Source: Gammaproteobacteria bacterium (GTDB lineage Bacteria > Pseudomonadota > Gammaproteobacteria > Steroidobacterales > Steroidobacteraceae). Taken from it: 37,761 nucleotides of DNA. Position numbers and translations under genes: made by a program. Positions 9,264-18,157 of the stretch are shown one piece after another. The first letter of the stretch is position 1; each line of letters opens with the position of its first letter. The stretch lies in assembly GCA_016707425.1 (NCBI GenBank), contig JADJHU010000016.1, positions 1-37,761 on the forward strand, in the 5' to 3' direction. The notes under the pieces were generated by a model, which was not told where the DNA came from, ran no database searches, and saw only the letters and a program-made list of their open reading frames with translations.

Positions 9264-10013
9264 TCAGCCCATGTGCAGCCCGCCGTTGAGGGAAAAATCC
9301 GCGCCGGTCGCGAATCCCGCCTGATCGGAGACGATCCAGGCGACGATGCTCGCGACCTCGTCCGGCTCGCCGAGGCGTCGGATCGGGATCGACGCAACGA
9401 TCTTGTCGAGCACGTCCGCACGGATCGCCCGCACCATGTCGGTGCCGATGTAGCCCGGCGACACGGTATTGACCGTCACGCCCCGTGAGGCCACTTCCTG
9501 CGCGAGCGCCATCGTGAAGCCGTGGATGCCCGCCTTCGCCGTCGAGTAATTCGTCTGGCCGAACTGGCCTTTCTGGCCGTTGACCGACGAAATGTTGACG
9601 ATACGCCCCCAGCCGCGATCGAGCATGTCATCGATCACCTGCTTCGTGACATGAAAGAGGCTGTTGAGATTCGTATCGATGACCGCGCGCCAGTCCTCGC
9701 CTGACATCCTGCGGAACGTGCCGTCGCGCGTGATGCCGGCGTTGTTGACCAGCACATCGACGGGGCCGATCTCTTCCCTGACCTTGCGGAAGGCAGCCTG
9801 CGTCGACTCCCAGTCGGCCACGTTGCCCTCGGACGCATGGACGTCATGGCCAGCCGCCCGCATCTCCGCAATCCAGCGGTCCTTGCGCCTCGACCCGGGA
9901 CCGCATCCCGCGATGACCCGGTGCCCGCTTTCGCACAGCTTCCGGCAGATTGCGCTGCCGATTCCACCCATGCCCCCCGTCACGTAGGCGATCCGTCGAT
10001 TCTCTGTGCCCAT
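9264..10013 (-). CDS. phaB: acetoacetyl-CoA reductase (NADPH), PHB pathway
   Basis: Short-chain dehydrogenase of 249 residues that reduces acetoacetyl-CoA to (R)-3-hydroxybutyryl-CoA, the monomer for PHA synthase. Features are the Rossmann glycine motif TGGMGGIGSAICR, the AGCGPGSRRKDRW segment typical of PhaB, NNAGITRDG, the catalytic Ser in ISSVNGQKGQFGQ and the YSTAK Tyr-Lys pair, ending in LNGGLHMG. The ATG at 10013 begins the conserved N-terminus; a GGGAGGG lies a little far upstream. It follows class I phaC by 71 bp on the same strand. Confidence 0.92.
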   Translation of the reverse strand: MGTENRRIAYVTGGMGGIGSAICRKLCESGHRVIAGCGPGSRRKDRWIAEMRAAGHDVHASEGNVADWESTQAAFRKVREEIGPVDVLVNNAGITRDGTFRRMSGEDWRAVIDTNLNSLFHVTKQVIDDMLDRGWGRIVNISSVNGQKGQFGQTNYSTAKAGIHGFTMALAQEVASRGVTVNTVSPGYIGTDMVRAIRADVLDKIVASIPIRRLGEPDEVASIVAWIVSDQAGFATGADFSLNGGLHMG

Positions 10014-10084
10014 GACCAATGCCCTCCCCCTGGTCCGGCACCGAGGGTGCGCCCCGCTCGATCGTTCGTAAACTCTGGCGCGAC

Positions 10085-11857
10085 TCAGCGCACTCGCACA
10101 TACTCCCCCGGTGCGGCCCCCAGCGGCGCATATCCGGCGGCAGCATTCCCCATGCGCGGAGGCTTCACGAGCTTCGTGCCGGAATGCGCAGTCAGCCAGC
10201 GGTCCCACGCGGGCCACCACGCTCCCTGCTCGACAGGCGTCGACCGTTGCCACTCGTCGGGCGACACGACGGTCTGCGCATCGTGCCACGTGTGCATACG
10301 GTACCGCCGCTTTGGATGCTCCGGCCCCGTGATGATGCCTGCGTTGTGACCGCCGCTCGTGAGCAGGAAGGTGTAATCGCCGGAACGAGTCAGGGCGCGC
10401 ACCTTGTAGACCGAGTGCCAGGGTGCAACATGATCCGTCTCGGTGCCGACGACGAACATCGGCTGCGTGATTCGCGCGAGATCGAGCTTCCCGCCTGCAA
10501 ACGTGAACTCACCCTTTGCCAGCTCGTTGTTCAGGTAGAGGCGCGTGAGGTATTCCGTGTGCATGCGCCACGGCATCCGCGTGCCGTCGGCATTCCAGGA
10601 CATGAGGTCGTTCGGCCGGTCCGCCTCGCCCAGCACATATTTCTTCACCGACGGCGTCCACAGGAGATCCTGGGAACGAAGCAGCTTGAATGCAGCGCCC
10701 ATGCGATTGCTGTCGAGGACCCCGGCCCGATGCATCACCGCCTCCAGCATGTCGATCTGCTGCGGGCTGATGAACAGCGACAGCTCCCCCGGCTCCGAGA
10801 AGTCCGCCTGGGCAGCGAGCAATGTCAGTGAGGCCAGCCGCCGGTCACCAGCCTGCGCAAGCGCCGCTGCGCCGATCATCAGCAGCGTGCCGCCGATGCA
10901 GTAGCCGAGCGCATGGACCTTGCGCCGCGGCACGATGGCACTCACCGCATCGAGGGCCGCCATGAAGCCGTCACGCACGTAATCGTCCATTCCGAGCTCG
11001 CGGTCGGTCTCGGTCGGATTCTTCCAGGAAATGGTGAACACCGTGTGACCGCGCTCCACGAGATAGCGGATGAGCGAGTTGTGCGGCGAGAGATCGAGTA
11101 TGTAGTACTTCATGATCCAGGCCGGGGTGATCAGTATGGGCTCGGCCTGCACCTGCCCGGTCAGCGGCGAGTACTGAATGACCTCCATCAGGTGGTTGCG
11201 CAAAATGACCTGCCCGGGCGTGACCGCAACGCGCTCCCCGACGGCGAACTGCTCGGTCCCGGCCGCCGGACGGTCCTCGACCAGACGGGTGAGGTCGTCG
11301 ACGAAGAGACCGAAGCCACGCACCAGATTCTGTCCGGCCTCGGCGCGCGTCGTCTCGATCAACTCGGGGTTGGTCGCAAGGTAGTTCGCCGGAGATGTGA
11401 CGTTCGCGATTTCCCGGCCGATGAAGTCCATGAGCTGTGCACTGCGGGCCGGCATGTCCCGCGGCGCCGCAATGGCTTCGCGCCACCAGGTGTCCCAGTT
11501 CGCATAGGCATGCGCATAGACATTGAAAGGCCAGACGCTCCAGGCCTCATGCGCAAAACGCGGGTCACGTGCAGGGGCCTGGCCTCCATTTCCGCCCCGG
11601 ATGGCAAACAGCCAGCTGTCGAGCGCCTTGTCGAAAGCACTGCCTGCGAGGACCGCACTGCGGTCCGGCGAACGCGCGAGCCCCAGGAACCAGTCCCACC
11701 ATGCCTGCCCGTATTCCTCGACAGCGAGACCGCCGGTCAGCGCCGCCAGGCGCACGCGAAACTCGCGCTGCAGGTCGCGCACCTGCTCGCGCGTCGCGGC
11801 CTGTGCCTTCTCCTGGGATTCCGGCTCGCGGCTGTCCTGGGGCGGGACGGTATTCAC
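10085..11857 (-). CDS. phaC: class I polyhydroxyalkanoate synthase
   Basis: 590-residue synthase that polymerises (R)-3-hydroxyacyl-CoA into PHA at the granule surface. The full class I length and N-terminal domain are present. The lipase-like box GYCIGG (near residue 320) holds the nucleophile Cys; the catalytic Asp is in GTETDHVAPW and the His in SGGHNAGII. The conserved ITPAWIMKYYILDL and FTISWKNP segments are also seen. It lies downstream of the phasin gene but behind a strong terminator (11878-11911), so expression needs read-through or its own start. phaB follows. The class III synthase at 14705 is a second, different enzyme. Confidence 0.95.
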   Translation of the reverse strand: MNTVPPQDSREPESQEKAQAATREQVRDLQREFRVRLAALTGGLAVEEYGQAWWDWFLGLARSPDRSAVLAGSAFDKALDSWLFAIRGGNGGQAPARDPRFAHEAWSVWPFNVYAHAYANWDTWWREAIAAPRDMPARSAQLMDFIGREIANVTSPANYLATNPELIETTRAEAGQNLVRGFGLFVDDLTRLVEDRPAAGTEQFAVGERVAVTPGQVILRNHLMEVIQYSPLTGQVQAEPILITPAWIMKYYILDLSPHNSLIRYLVERGHTVFTISWKNPTETDRELGMDDYVRDGFMAALDAVSAIVPRRKVHALGYCIGGTLLMIGAAALAQAGDRRLASLTLLAAQADFSEPGELSLFISPQQIDMLEAVMHRAGVLDSNRMGAAFKLLRSQDLLWTPSVKKYVLGEADRPNDLMSWNADGTRMPWRMHTEYLTRLYLNNELAKGEFTFAGGKLDLARITQPMFVVGTETDHVAPWHSVYKVRALTRSGDYTFLLTSGGHNAGIITGPEHPKRRYRMHTWHDAQTVVSPDEWQRSTPVEQGAWWPAWDRWLTAHSGTKLVKPPRMGNAAAGYAPLGAAPGEYVRVR

Positions 11858-11877
11858 TTTGCGGATACTCCTGAACG

Positions 11878-11911
11878 AAAAAGGACCGGAGCGGGTTGAC
11901 CGCTCCGGTCC
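11878..11911 (-). terminator. rho-independent terminator after the phasin gene
   Basis: A perfect 12-bp stem (GGACCGGAGCGG, 11883-11894, with its complement at 11900-11911) and a 5-base loop. On the minus strand it is followed at once by TTTTT. It lies 36 bp past the phasin stop and 20 bp before the phaC start, so it should set a high phasin to low synthase ratio. Confidence 0.9.
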
Positions 11912-11946
11912 ATATTACTCGCTGAAAATGGTGCCGCCGGATCCGG

Positions 11947-12306
11947 TCAGGCAGCCTTCTTCGTCGCGTGCGGCGCCACCGAGTCCACGGCCTTGGTCAG
12001 CGCGCTTGCCAGAGAGCTCTGCGCGTCGCTCGCGATCGCGGCGAACTCGCCCGCCCGCTTCTGGAGCTTGCTGCTGAGCTCGGCACCGAGCTCGCGCTGC
12101 GCGCCCACGAAGTCATCGCCCGGCTTCGCCGCGAGCACCGCCTTGGCCGCATGCAGCGAGAACTCGAGGCAATCGCCAACGATGGCGTACTGATGACGGG
12201 CCAGGCGCTCGAACGCCTTGAACCCCTCGGCCTGCGCCTGCTGTGCCGGCGCAAATGCATCGCGGTAGATCTTCAGCCAGCTGTTCACATCGAACTTCTC
12301 GGTCAT
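11947..12306 (-). CDS. phaP: phasin (PHA granule-associated protein)
   Basis: Small granule-coating protein of 119 residues, with an amphipathic helical body and an Ala/Lys-rich tail (ending HATKKAA). It contains the phasin-type segments WLKIYRDAFAPAQQ, EGFKAFERLARHQYAI and LGAELSSKLQKRAGEF. Phasins cover PHA granules and control their size. The ATG at 12306 has GAGGAG upstream; an ATG 15 bases further up does not. It has its own promoter with TGCA repeats, and a strong terminator lies directly after it, so it forms a short separate transcript ahead of class I phaC. Confidence 0.88.
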   Translation of the reverse strand: MTEKFDVNSWLKIYRDAFAPAQQAQAEGFKAFERLARHQYAIVGDCLEFSLHAAKAVLAAKPGDDFVGAQRELGAELSSKLQKRAGEFAAIASDAQSSLASALTKAVDSVAPHATKKAA

Positions 12307-12351
12307 GTCAGTGCTCCTCAAGTGGACGGTGTCGGCAGATCAGATGCACGC

Positions 12352-12390
12352 ATCCTACTCCATTTGTATGCACTGCACAAGAGGTGCATA
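12352..12390 (-). promoter_or_regulatory. phasin promoter with TGCA-type operator (likely PhaR site)
   Basis: On the minus strand a -35-like TTGTGC (12375-12380) and a -10-like TAGGAT (12352-12357) are 17 bp apart. Overlapping the -35 is the inverted repeat TATGCAC / GTGCATA (12367-12373 and 12384-12390), with a further TGCAC inside. PhaR proteins are known to bind TGC-rich sites before phasin genes; binding here is inferred. The rest of the gap up to 12488 is AT-rich with no other feature. Confidence 0.6.
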
Positions 12391-12488
12391 GAATATCACA
12401 AAATCTATAACAGATTGATTTGACTATATTATTTTCTATCTTCCCTCTCTTGTAGTACAGATATTATTGCGTTGCATCTCGCCGGACG

Positions 12489-13250
12489 TCAGATCCTCAG
12501 GCCGCCATCGAGGTCGAGGCAGCGGCCCGTGAAGAAATCGTTCCGGGCGATGAACACGGCAGCCTCGGCGATCTCCTCGGGCTCTCCGAGACGGCCAACC
12601 GGCACGGGCGCAATGATGCGCTCCAGCAGCTCGGGTTTCATCGACGACAGGATGTCGGTGCGCGCATAGCCCGGCGCAATGGAACCGGCGCGAATGCCGT
12701 AGCGCGCAAGCTCCTTCGCCCACACGACGGCCATCGACTCGACGCCGGCCTTCGCCGCGCTGTAGTTGGTCTGGCCGGCATTGCCATGACGGGAGACACT
12801 CGAGATGTTGATGATCACACCACCACGGCCCTGCCTGACCATGTGCGCCGCCGCCTCGCGGCCACACAGCAACACCCCGGTCAGGTTCACGTCGATGACC
12901 GCCTGCCACTTGGACAGCGACAGCTTCTCGACGACGGCGCCGTCCCGCATCTTGATCAGCAGGCCGTCCTGAACGATCCCCGCGTTGTTGATGAGCACAT
13001 CGATGCGGCCGAAGTCCGCAACGATCTGCTCCATCACGCCGCACACGGCCTCCTCGTCGGCGACGTTGGCCGCATAACTGCGTGCCTCGACTCCCAGATC
13101 CTGCGCGAGGGACTGTGTTTCCGCGAGCGCCTCCCGCCGCAGATCGATCAAGGCGATGTTCGAGCCCTCCCTGGCAAAGCGCAGGGCCATGGCGCGACCG
13201 ATGCCGCGTGCGGCACCGGTGACGACAGTAGTACAGCCAGTCAGATGCAT
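12489..13250 (-). CDS. SDR family 3-oxoacyl-CoA/ACP reductase (FabG/PhaB-like)
   Basis: Short-chain dehydrogenase of 253 residues. It has TGAARGIGRAMALRFA for cofactor binding, NNAGIVQDG, the catalytic Ser in ISSVSRHGNAGQ and the YSAAK Tyr-Lys pair, ending LDLDGGLRI. It probably reduces 3-oxoacyl-CoA or 3-oxoacyl-ACP and could supply hydroxyacyl-CoA for PHA synthesis. It differs clearly from the PhaB at 9264 and is closer to FabG in general form. It lies 14 bp downstream of phaR on the same strand, so the two are probably cotranscribed. The exact substrate is unknown. Confidence 0.85.
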   Translation of the reverse strand: MHLTGCTTVVTGAARGIGRAMALRFAREGSNIALIDLRREALAETQSLAQDLGVEARSYAANVADEEAVCGVMEQIVADFGRIDVLINNAGIVQDGLLIKMRDGAVVEKLSLSKWQAVIDVNLTGVLLCGREAAAHMVRQGRGGVIINISSVSRHGNAGQTNYSAAKAGVESMAVVWAKELARYGIRAGSIAPGYARTDILSSMKPELLERIIAPVPVGRLGEPEEIAEAAVFIARNDFFTGRCLDLDGGLRI

Positions 13251-13264
13251 AGGGTCACTTTCAG

Positions 13265-13759
13265 CTAAGGTTGGGGTTTACGCGAGTGCTCGGAATTCTC
13301 GGGTTCGGCTGCCTGCTTCGGCGCGACGCTCGAGAGCATCGAAGCCTGCATCTGCGTCCACAGTTCCATGTTCTGGCGGGCGAGCTCGGCCAGGGGCGCC
13401 ATCGGCGTCCGCAGAGCGCGCGTCATCTCTTCCTGCATGGCGCGCTGCTGCTTCATGATGCCGCCGAGGCTCTGCTCGATATAGCGCGTAAAGACCTGCT
13501 GCACGGGGTTGCCATAGAATCGCACGATGGCCTCGAGCAGCTCGGTGGACAGCACCGGCGTGCCAAACTGCTCCTGCTCGGCGATGATCTGCAGCAGGAT
13601 CTGGCGTGTCAGGTCTTCTCCGGATTTGTCGTCCAGGACCTTGATCTTTTCCCCGGCGGCAATCAGCTTGCGCAGGTCCGCCAGCGTGACGTGGCGGCTC
13701 GCCGTCGCATCGTAGAGGCGCCGGTTGGCATATTTCTTGATCACGCGTGCTTCGGTCAT
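13265..13759 (-). CDS. phaR: polyhydroxyalkanoate synthesis repressor PhaR
   Basis: DNA- and PHB-binding repressor of 164 residues. The N-terminal domain (RVIKKYANRRLYDATASRHV) is the hallmark of PhaR, followed by the PHB accumulation regulatory segments IKVLDDKSGEDLTRQILLQI and LLEAIVRFYG. The tail is helical and Gln/Met-rich. PhaR represses phasin and often its own gene until it is drawn onto PHA granules. The ATG at 13759 starts the conserved domain; an upstream extension in the same frame is not conserved. It is divergent from phaE, with two palindromes in the shared region, and leads the SDR gene. Confidence 0.95.
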   Translation of the reverse strand: MTEARVIKKYANRRLYDATASRHVTLADLRKLIAAGEKIKVLDDKSGEDLTRQILLQIIAEQEQFGTPVLSTELLEAIVRFYGNPVQQVFTRYIEQSLGGIMKQQRAMQEEMTRALRTPMAPLAELARQNMELWTQMQASMLSSVAPKQAAEPENSEHSRKPQP

Positions 13760-13782
13760 GGCCACCTCGCTACGCACAGTGT

Positions 13783-13802
13783 TGCTGCATTGCAATGTAG
13801 CA
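13783..13802. promoter_or_regulatory. 20-bp palindrome before phaR, candidate PhaR autoregulatory operator
   Basis: The sequence TGCTGCATTGCAATGTAGCA is a 20-bp palindrome with a single mismatch, 24 bases upstream of the phaR start. TGC/GCA-rich sites of this kind are known PhaR targets. Its use here is inferred from position and form. Confidence 0.6.
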
Positions 13803-13825
13803 CAAAGGAAAGTTAGCTGACTACC

Positions 13826-13840
13826 TGTGCAGGATGCACA
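13826..13840. promoter_or_regulatory. second TGCA inverted repeat between phaR and phaE
   Basis: A perfect 6-3-6 inverted repeat, TGTGCA GGA TGCACA, lies midway between the divergent phaR and phaE starts. It shares the TGCA core with the palindrome at 13783 and with the phasin promoter site, which suggests one regulator acts on all three transcripts. Confidence 0.5.
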
Positions 13841-13970
13841 AGAAAACAATGACAAATCAAACGGATATCACGCTACGCCCTCGCATCGATGGCCCACGGA
13901 AGTCGCAGCATGATTTTCTTGCGATGCGTCTCACACAGCCTCTGACCGGACTTGACCCGGGAGAGTCATC

Positions 13971-14708
13971 ATGAATGCGCCGTTTGGCAACGGGCCGGAC
14001 TGGTGGTCGCTGTTCACCCGCATGCCCTTCCCCGGGGCGTTTGCAGGCGCGGACCCACGGTCAGGACCCTCGGGCACCACGGGTCCGGCCGGCGCAGCGA
14101 TCCGGCAATTTCTCGCCAGCTGCGAGCAGTACCGGGCGCTCATGCAGACCCTGGCCGCCGAACTCGGCAGGAGCGCACAGGAGCACGGCGGGCCGTCGCT
14201 CCTCGAGCGTCTCTGCGCATGGCAGCGTTCGTCGGGCACCGCGGGCGGGGATCCCTTCACAATCCTGCGGGAACTCGGCGCGATCGGCATGCCGGCCGCC
14301 CCCGCCGGGATGGAGGACCTGCGTCGTCTCACAATCCTGCAGTCCCGGGCGCTCGAGCTGCAGGCGCAAATGCTCGCGCATGGCGCCGAGATCGCACACG
14401 ATGCGATGCAGCGTTTCACCGCACGCACGGAGGAGGAACCCTCGACGCTCGCCGCGCTCTACTCGGCGTGGATCGACTGTGCCGAAGACGCCTACGCGAT
14501 GCGCGCCCATCGCGAGGATTATTGCCAGACACAGGCCGAGCTCACGAATACGCTCAACGCGTTGCGGCAGGAGCAGCGGCAGATGGTCGAGGCATGGGCC
14601 CGCGCGCTCGATCTGCCGACACGCACGGAAATGAATGCCCTGATCCGCCGCATCCGGGCTCTCGAGGAAGCGCAGACGCCCCGCAGCCCCTCGAATCGCC
14701 GGCGATGA
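13971..14708 (+). CDS. phaE: class III PHA synthase subunit PhaE
   Basis: 245-residue partner subunit of the class III synthase; it is needed for full activity of the catalytic PhaC. The PhaE signature is seen in the Trp-rich N-terminus (GPDWWSLF), the middle segment LAALYSAWIDCAEDAYA and the C-terminal DLPTRTEMNALIRRIRALEE coiled region. The ATG at 13971 has GGGAGAG upstream. The stop overlaps the start of class III phaC (ATGA at 14705-14708), so the two subunits are translationally coupled. It is divergent from phaR. Confidence 0.9.
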   Translation: MNAPFGNGPDWWSLFTRMPFPGAFAGADPRSGPSGTTGPAGAAIRQFLASCEQYRALMQTLAAELGRSAQEHGGPSLLERLCAWQRSSGTAGGDPFTILRELGAIGMPAAPAGMEDLRRLTILQSRALELQAQMLAHGAEIAHDAMQRFTARTEEEPSTLAALYSAWIDCAEDAYAMRAHREDYCQTQAELTNTLNALRQEQRQMVEAWARALDLPTRTEMNALIRRIRALEEAQTPRSPSNRRR

Positions 14709-15772
14709 GCTCACGCAGCTTCGATCCCGCCCATGCCGCCGCGGAGCTCGCGGCGTTTGCGCAGCGCGCTGCGGACATGCTGTCGGCCCTGCGTGGAGCC
14801 GGTGCGCAGGCCGACGACTCGGCACCCCGGGATGCGGTGTGGCGTCGCGACAAGGTCGTGCTGTACCGCTATCGGGCGGTTGCGCGCCCCGCCGGCCTGC
14901 CCCCGATCCTCCTCGTCTTCGCGCTCATCAACCGGCCGTCCATCCTCGATCTTGCTCCCGATCGGTCGCTCATCCGCAGTCTTCTTGCCGCGGGACTCGA
15001 TGTCTACCTGATCGACTGGGGCAGCCCGGACGGTACCGACCGCTACCTGAGACTCGAGGACTACCTCGATGGCTATCTCGACGGTGCGGTGCGCGAAGTG
15101 CTCGCGGCACACGGGATTCCGGCGCTGAACCTGCTCGGCATCTGCCAGGGCGGCACATTCAGCCTGTGTTACACGGCCCTGTACCCCGCCGCGGTCCGAA
15201 ACCTCATCACGATGGTGACGCCTGTCGATTTCAGGACTCCGGAGAACCTCCTGTCGAGATGGGCATCAGGCATCGACGTCGATCTGATGGTTGCCAACGG
15301 CAACGTATCCGGACAGACCCTGAACAATGCCTACCTCGCCTTGCGGCCATTCCGGCTGATGCAGCAGAAGTACGTCGACCTGGTGCGCACAGGCCCGTCC
15401 CCCGCGCGCATCGATGAGTTTCTGCGCATGGAGCGCTGGATCTTCGACAGCCCGGAACTGCCCGCGGAGCTCTTCCGGGAGTTCATCAAGTGGTTCTACC
15501 AGGAGAATCGCCTGATCGCGGGCACGCTCGAGCTCGGCGGCCGCAGGGTATTACTGCAGGCAATCACTCAGCCGGTCCTGAATATCTTCGGGACACAGGA
15601 CCACATCGTCCCGCCCAGCGCGAGCGTGCCGCTCGCGCGCCATGTCGCCACGAAGGACTACACCGCCCTGCCCGTCGATGTCGGGCATATCGGCATGTAC
15701 GTGAGCTCGCGGGCACGCCACACCGTGCCTGCCGCGATCGCGGCATGGCTGGCCGCACGCCCCGCGTCATGA
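14705..15772 (+). CDS. phaC: class III PHA synthase catalytic subunit
   Basis: 355-residue catalytic subunit, the short class III form. The nucleophile Cys is in LLGICQGGTFSL (near residue 150), the catalytic Asp in FGTQDHIVPP and the His in DVGHIGMYVSS. The VYLIDWGSPDGTDRY segment is typical of the class. Together with PhaE it polymerises short-chain hydroxyacyl-CoA. The long open frame running upstream is an artefact: the real start is the ATG inside the phaE stop. It converges on copA with a 16-bp gap. Confidence 0.94.
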   Translation: MSSRSFDPAHAAAELAAFAQRAADMLSALRGAGAQADDSAPRDAVWRRDKVVLYRYRAVARPAGLPPILLVFALINRPSILDLAPDRSLIRSLLAAGLDVYLIDWGSPDGTDRYLRLEDYLDGYLDGAVREVLAAHGIPALNLLGICQGGTFSLCYTALYPAAVRNLITMVTPVDFRTPENLLSRWASGIDVDLMVANGNVSGQTLNNAYLALRPFRLMQQKYVDLVRTGPSPARIDEFLRMERWIFDSPELPAELFREFIKWFYQENRLIAGTLELGGRRVLLQAITQPVLNIFGTQDHIVPPSASVPLARHVATKDYTALPVDVGHIGMYVSSRARHTVPAAIAAWLAARPAS

Positions 15773-15788
15773 GAGGCCGTCACGGCCC

Positions 15789-18134
15789 TCACAGAGCCAC
15801 CCGCCTGAGCCGCAGCGCATTGCCGATCACCGACACCGAGGAGAAGCTCATTGCTGCGCTCGCGATCATGGGTGAGAGCAGCACGCCGAGCCACGGATAG
15901 AGCACACCGGCCGCCACGGGCACGCCGAGGAAGTTGTACACGAACGCGAAGAACAGATTCTGCCGGATGTTGCGCAGTGTGCCATGACTGAGCGCACGGG
16001 CCTTCGCGATGCCTCGCAGGTCGCCCTTCACGAGCACGACCCTGGCGCTGTGCATGGCCACGTCCGTGCCCGTCCCCATGGCAATGCCGACATTGGCCTG
16101 CGCAAGCGCCGGCGCGTCATTGATGCCGTCGCCAGCCATCGCCACCACACGCCCTTCCTCCTGCAGACGCCTGACGTGCGCGAGTTTCTCCTCGGGCAGC
16201 ACCTCCGCATGGATCTCTTCGAGCCCGAGCTCGCGGCCCACCGTTTCCGCGGTCGCACGGTTGTCGCCCGTGACCATGACGATGTGCACGCCCTCGGCGC
16301 GCAGCTGTGCGACCGCAGTCCGCGTGCTCGACTTGATCGCATCCGCGACACTCAGGAGCCCGGCGATGCGGCCGTCGGCCGCAAGGAACATCACGGTCTG
16401 CCCGCTGCGACGCAGTCTGTCCGCCTCAGGCACGAGGGATTCCACGGATACCGAGCGCTCCTGCATCAGCCGGGGATTGCCGAGCAGCAAGCTGCGCCCG
16501 CCGACCACTCCCTCGACGCCACGACCGGTGATGGAATGGAATTCCCCGACCGGCTGCAGCGCGAGACCGCGCGCCTGCGCCCGGGCAAGAATCGCCGCGG
16601 CGAGCGGATGCTCGGAGGACTTCTCCAGGCTCGCGGCCCACGCAAGCACCTCGTCCCCGGAAAATCCCGGGGCTACCACGAGCTCCTGCACACTCGGGCG
16701 TCCCTCCGTGAGCGTGCCCGTCTTGTCCACGACCAGCGTGTCCACCTTTGCCATGAGCTCGAGGGCCTCGGCATCCTTGATGAGGACGCCCTCGCGAGCC
16801 CCACGGCCCATGCCGACCATGATCGACATGGGCGTCGCAAGCCCGAGCGCGCAGGGACAGGCGATGATCAGTACCGAGATGCCCACGACGAGCGCATTGG
16901 CGAGCGGGGGCGTCGGTCCAAGGACTGCCCACAGGATCGCAGCGACGACGGCGACCGCGAGTACGGCCGGCACGAACCAGGCCGAGACCCGGTCGGCGAG
17001 CCTCTGGATCGGCGCCCGCGAGCGACTCGCCTCCGCGACCAGCTGCACGATGCGCGCCAGCAGGGTCTCGGAGCCGATCCGTTCGGCACGCATGAGGAAG
17101 CTGCCGGTCTGGTTCACCGTGCCGCCCGTAACCCGCGCCCCGACGCCCTTCTCGACCGGGAGCGACTCGCCCGTGATCATGGACTCATCGACACTCGAAC
17201 GACCCTCGAGCACGACGCCGTCGACGGGGAGCTTTGCACCGGGCTTCACGCGCAGCACGTCGCCCGCATGCACGTGCGCGAGCGGAATCTCGCGCTCCGT
17301 TCCATCGGCTCCCACGCGCACGGCCGTGGGCGGTGCGAGCCCAAGCAGCGCCCTGATGGCTCCACTGGTCTGCGCGCGCGCCCGCAGCTCGAGTACCTGC
17401 CCGAGGAGAACCAGCGTGACGATCACCGCCGCCCCCTCGAAGTACAGCGGCAGCATGCCACCCGAGCGAAATGCCTGCGGCAGCGATTGCGGGAAGAGCA
17501 GCGCGACCAGACTGAAGAGATACGCGGCGAGCACACCCGGGGCAATCAGACTCCACATGTTGAGTCGCCCGGTGGCGAAGGACCGCCACGCGCGCCCGTA
17601 GAACGGCCATCCGGCCCAGGCGACCACGGGCGTCGCCAGGGCAAACTGCAGCCAGCCGAAGACGGCGTGGCCGAGCCTCCCGCCCACGTCGACGCCGAAC
17701 AGCTCACTCATGACGAGCACCAACAGCGGCAGGGTGAAGACCCCGCCCACGATGAAGCGTCGACGCATGTCACGGTATTCCGCGCTGGCGCCCCCATCGT
17801 CCGCCCCCACGGCGAGCGGCTCCAGCGCCATGCCGCACAGCGGGCAGTCGCCCGGACCGATCTGACGCACTTCGGGATGCATCGGGCACGTGTAAATCGT
17901 GTCGGTCGACGCCGTCCCCACTGCCGCCGGGGCCGAGAGATAGCGTGCCGGATCTGCGCGGAAGCGCTCGAGGCAGCGGTCACTGCAGAAATGATAGAGG
18001 CGGCCCGCGTGCTCGAGCCGCCGCGGCGCGTCCGCGGCCACGCGCATCCCGCAGACCGGATCGCTGTGCGCGGCTTCAGAATCCGTCGCCGGGTGGGTCC
18101 CGTGCGCACAATGGGCGTGACTGCTCGTGCTCAT
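15789..18134 (-). CDS. copA: Cu(I)-exporting P1B-type ATPase with YHS and heavy-metal-binding N-terminal domains
   Basis: Inner-membrane copper pump of about 781 residues. The N-terminus is His-rich, then a YHS-type domain (DPVCGMRV ... YHFCSDRCLERF) and a heavy-metal-binding domain (YTCPMHPEV ... CPLCGM) replace the usual CXXC HMA domains. The pump core has the membrane CPCALGLATP, the phosphorylation motif DKTGTLTEG, the SEHPLAAAI nucleotide site and GDGINDAPAL. YN in the penultimate helix and MSFSS in the last agree with Cu(I) selectivity. The ATG at 18134 has GGAGGAG upstream. A MerR-type promoter precedes it. No cueR gene is in the window. Confidence 0.93.
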   Translation of the reverse strand: MSTSSHAHCAHGTHPATDSEAAHSDPVCGMRVAADAPRRLEHAGRLYHFCSDRCLERFRADPARYLSAPAAVGTASTDTIYTCPMHPEVRQIGPGDCPLCGMALEPLAVGADDGGASAEYRDMRRRFIVGGVFTLPLLVLVMSELFGVDVGGRLGHAVFGWLQFALATPVVAWAGWPFYGRAWRSFATGRLNMWSLIAPGVLAAYLFSLVALLFPQSLPQAFRSGGMLPLYFEGAAVIVTLVLLGQVLELRARAQTSGAIRALLGLAPPTAVRVGADGTEREIPLAHVHAGDVLRVKPGAKLPVDGVVLEGRSSVDESMITGESLPVEKGVGARVTGGTVNQTGSFLMRAERIGSETLLARIVQLVAEASRSRAPIQRLADRVSAWFVPAVLAVAVVAAILWAVLGPTPPLANALVVGISVLIIACPCALGLATPMSIMVGMGRGAREGVLIKDAEALELMAKVDTLVVDKTGTLTEGRPSVQELVVAPGFSGDEVLAWAASLEKSSEHPLAAAILARAQARGLALQPVGEFHSITGRGVEGVVGGRSLLLGNPRLMQERSVSVESLVPEADRLRRSGQTVMFLAADGRIAGLLSVADAIKSSTRTAVAQLRAEGVHIVMVTGDNRATAETVGRELGLEEIHAEVLPEEKLAHVRRLQEEGRVVAMAGDGINDAPALAQANVGIAMGTGTDVAMHSARVVLVKGDLRGIAKARALSHGTLRNIRQNLFFAFVYNFLGVPVAAGVLYPWLGVLLSPMIASAAMSFSSVSVIGNALRLRRVAL

Positions 18135-18157
18135 GATCGTCTCCTCCGTCACCCCGG

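Noticed and set aside
13952..14704. Upstream extension of class III phaC into a 606-residue fusion
   Set aside because: The extension is out of frame with phaE, which is a good match to PhaE; the real start is the ATGA overlap at 14705.
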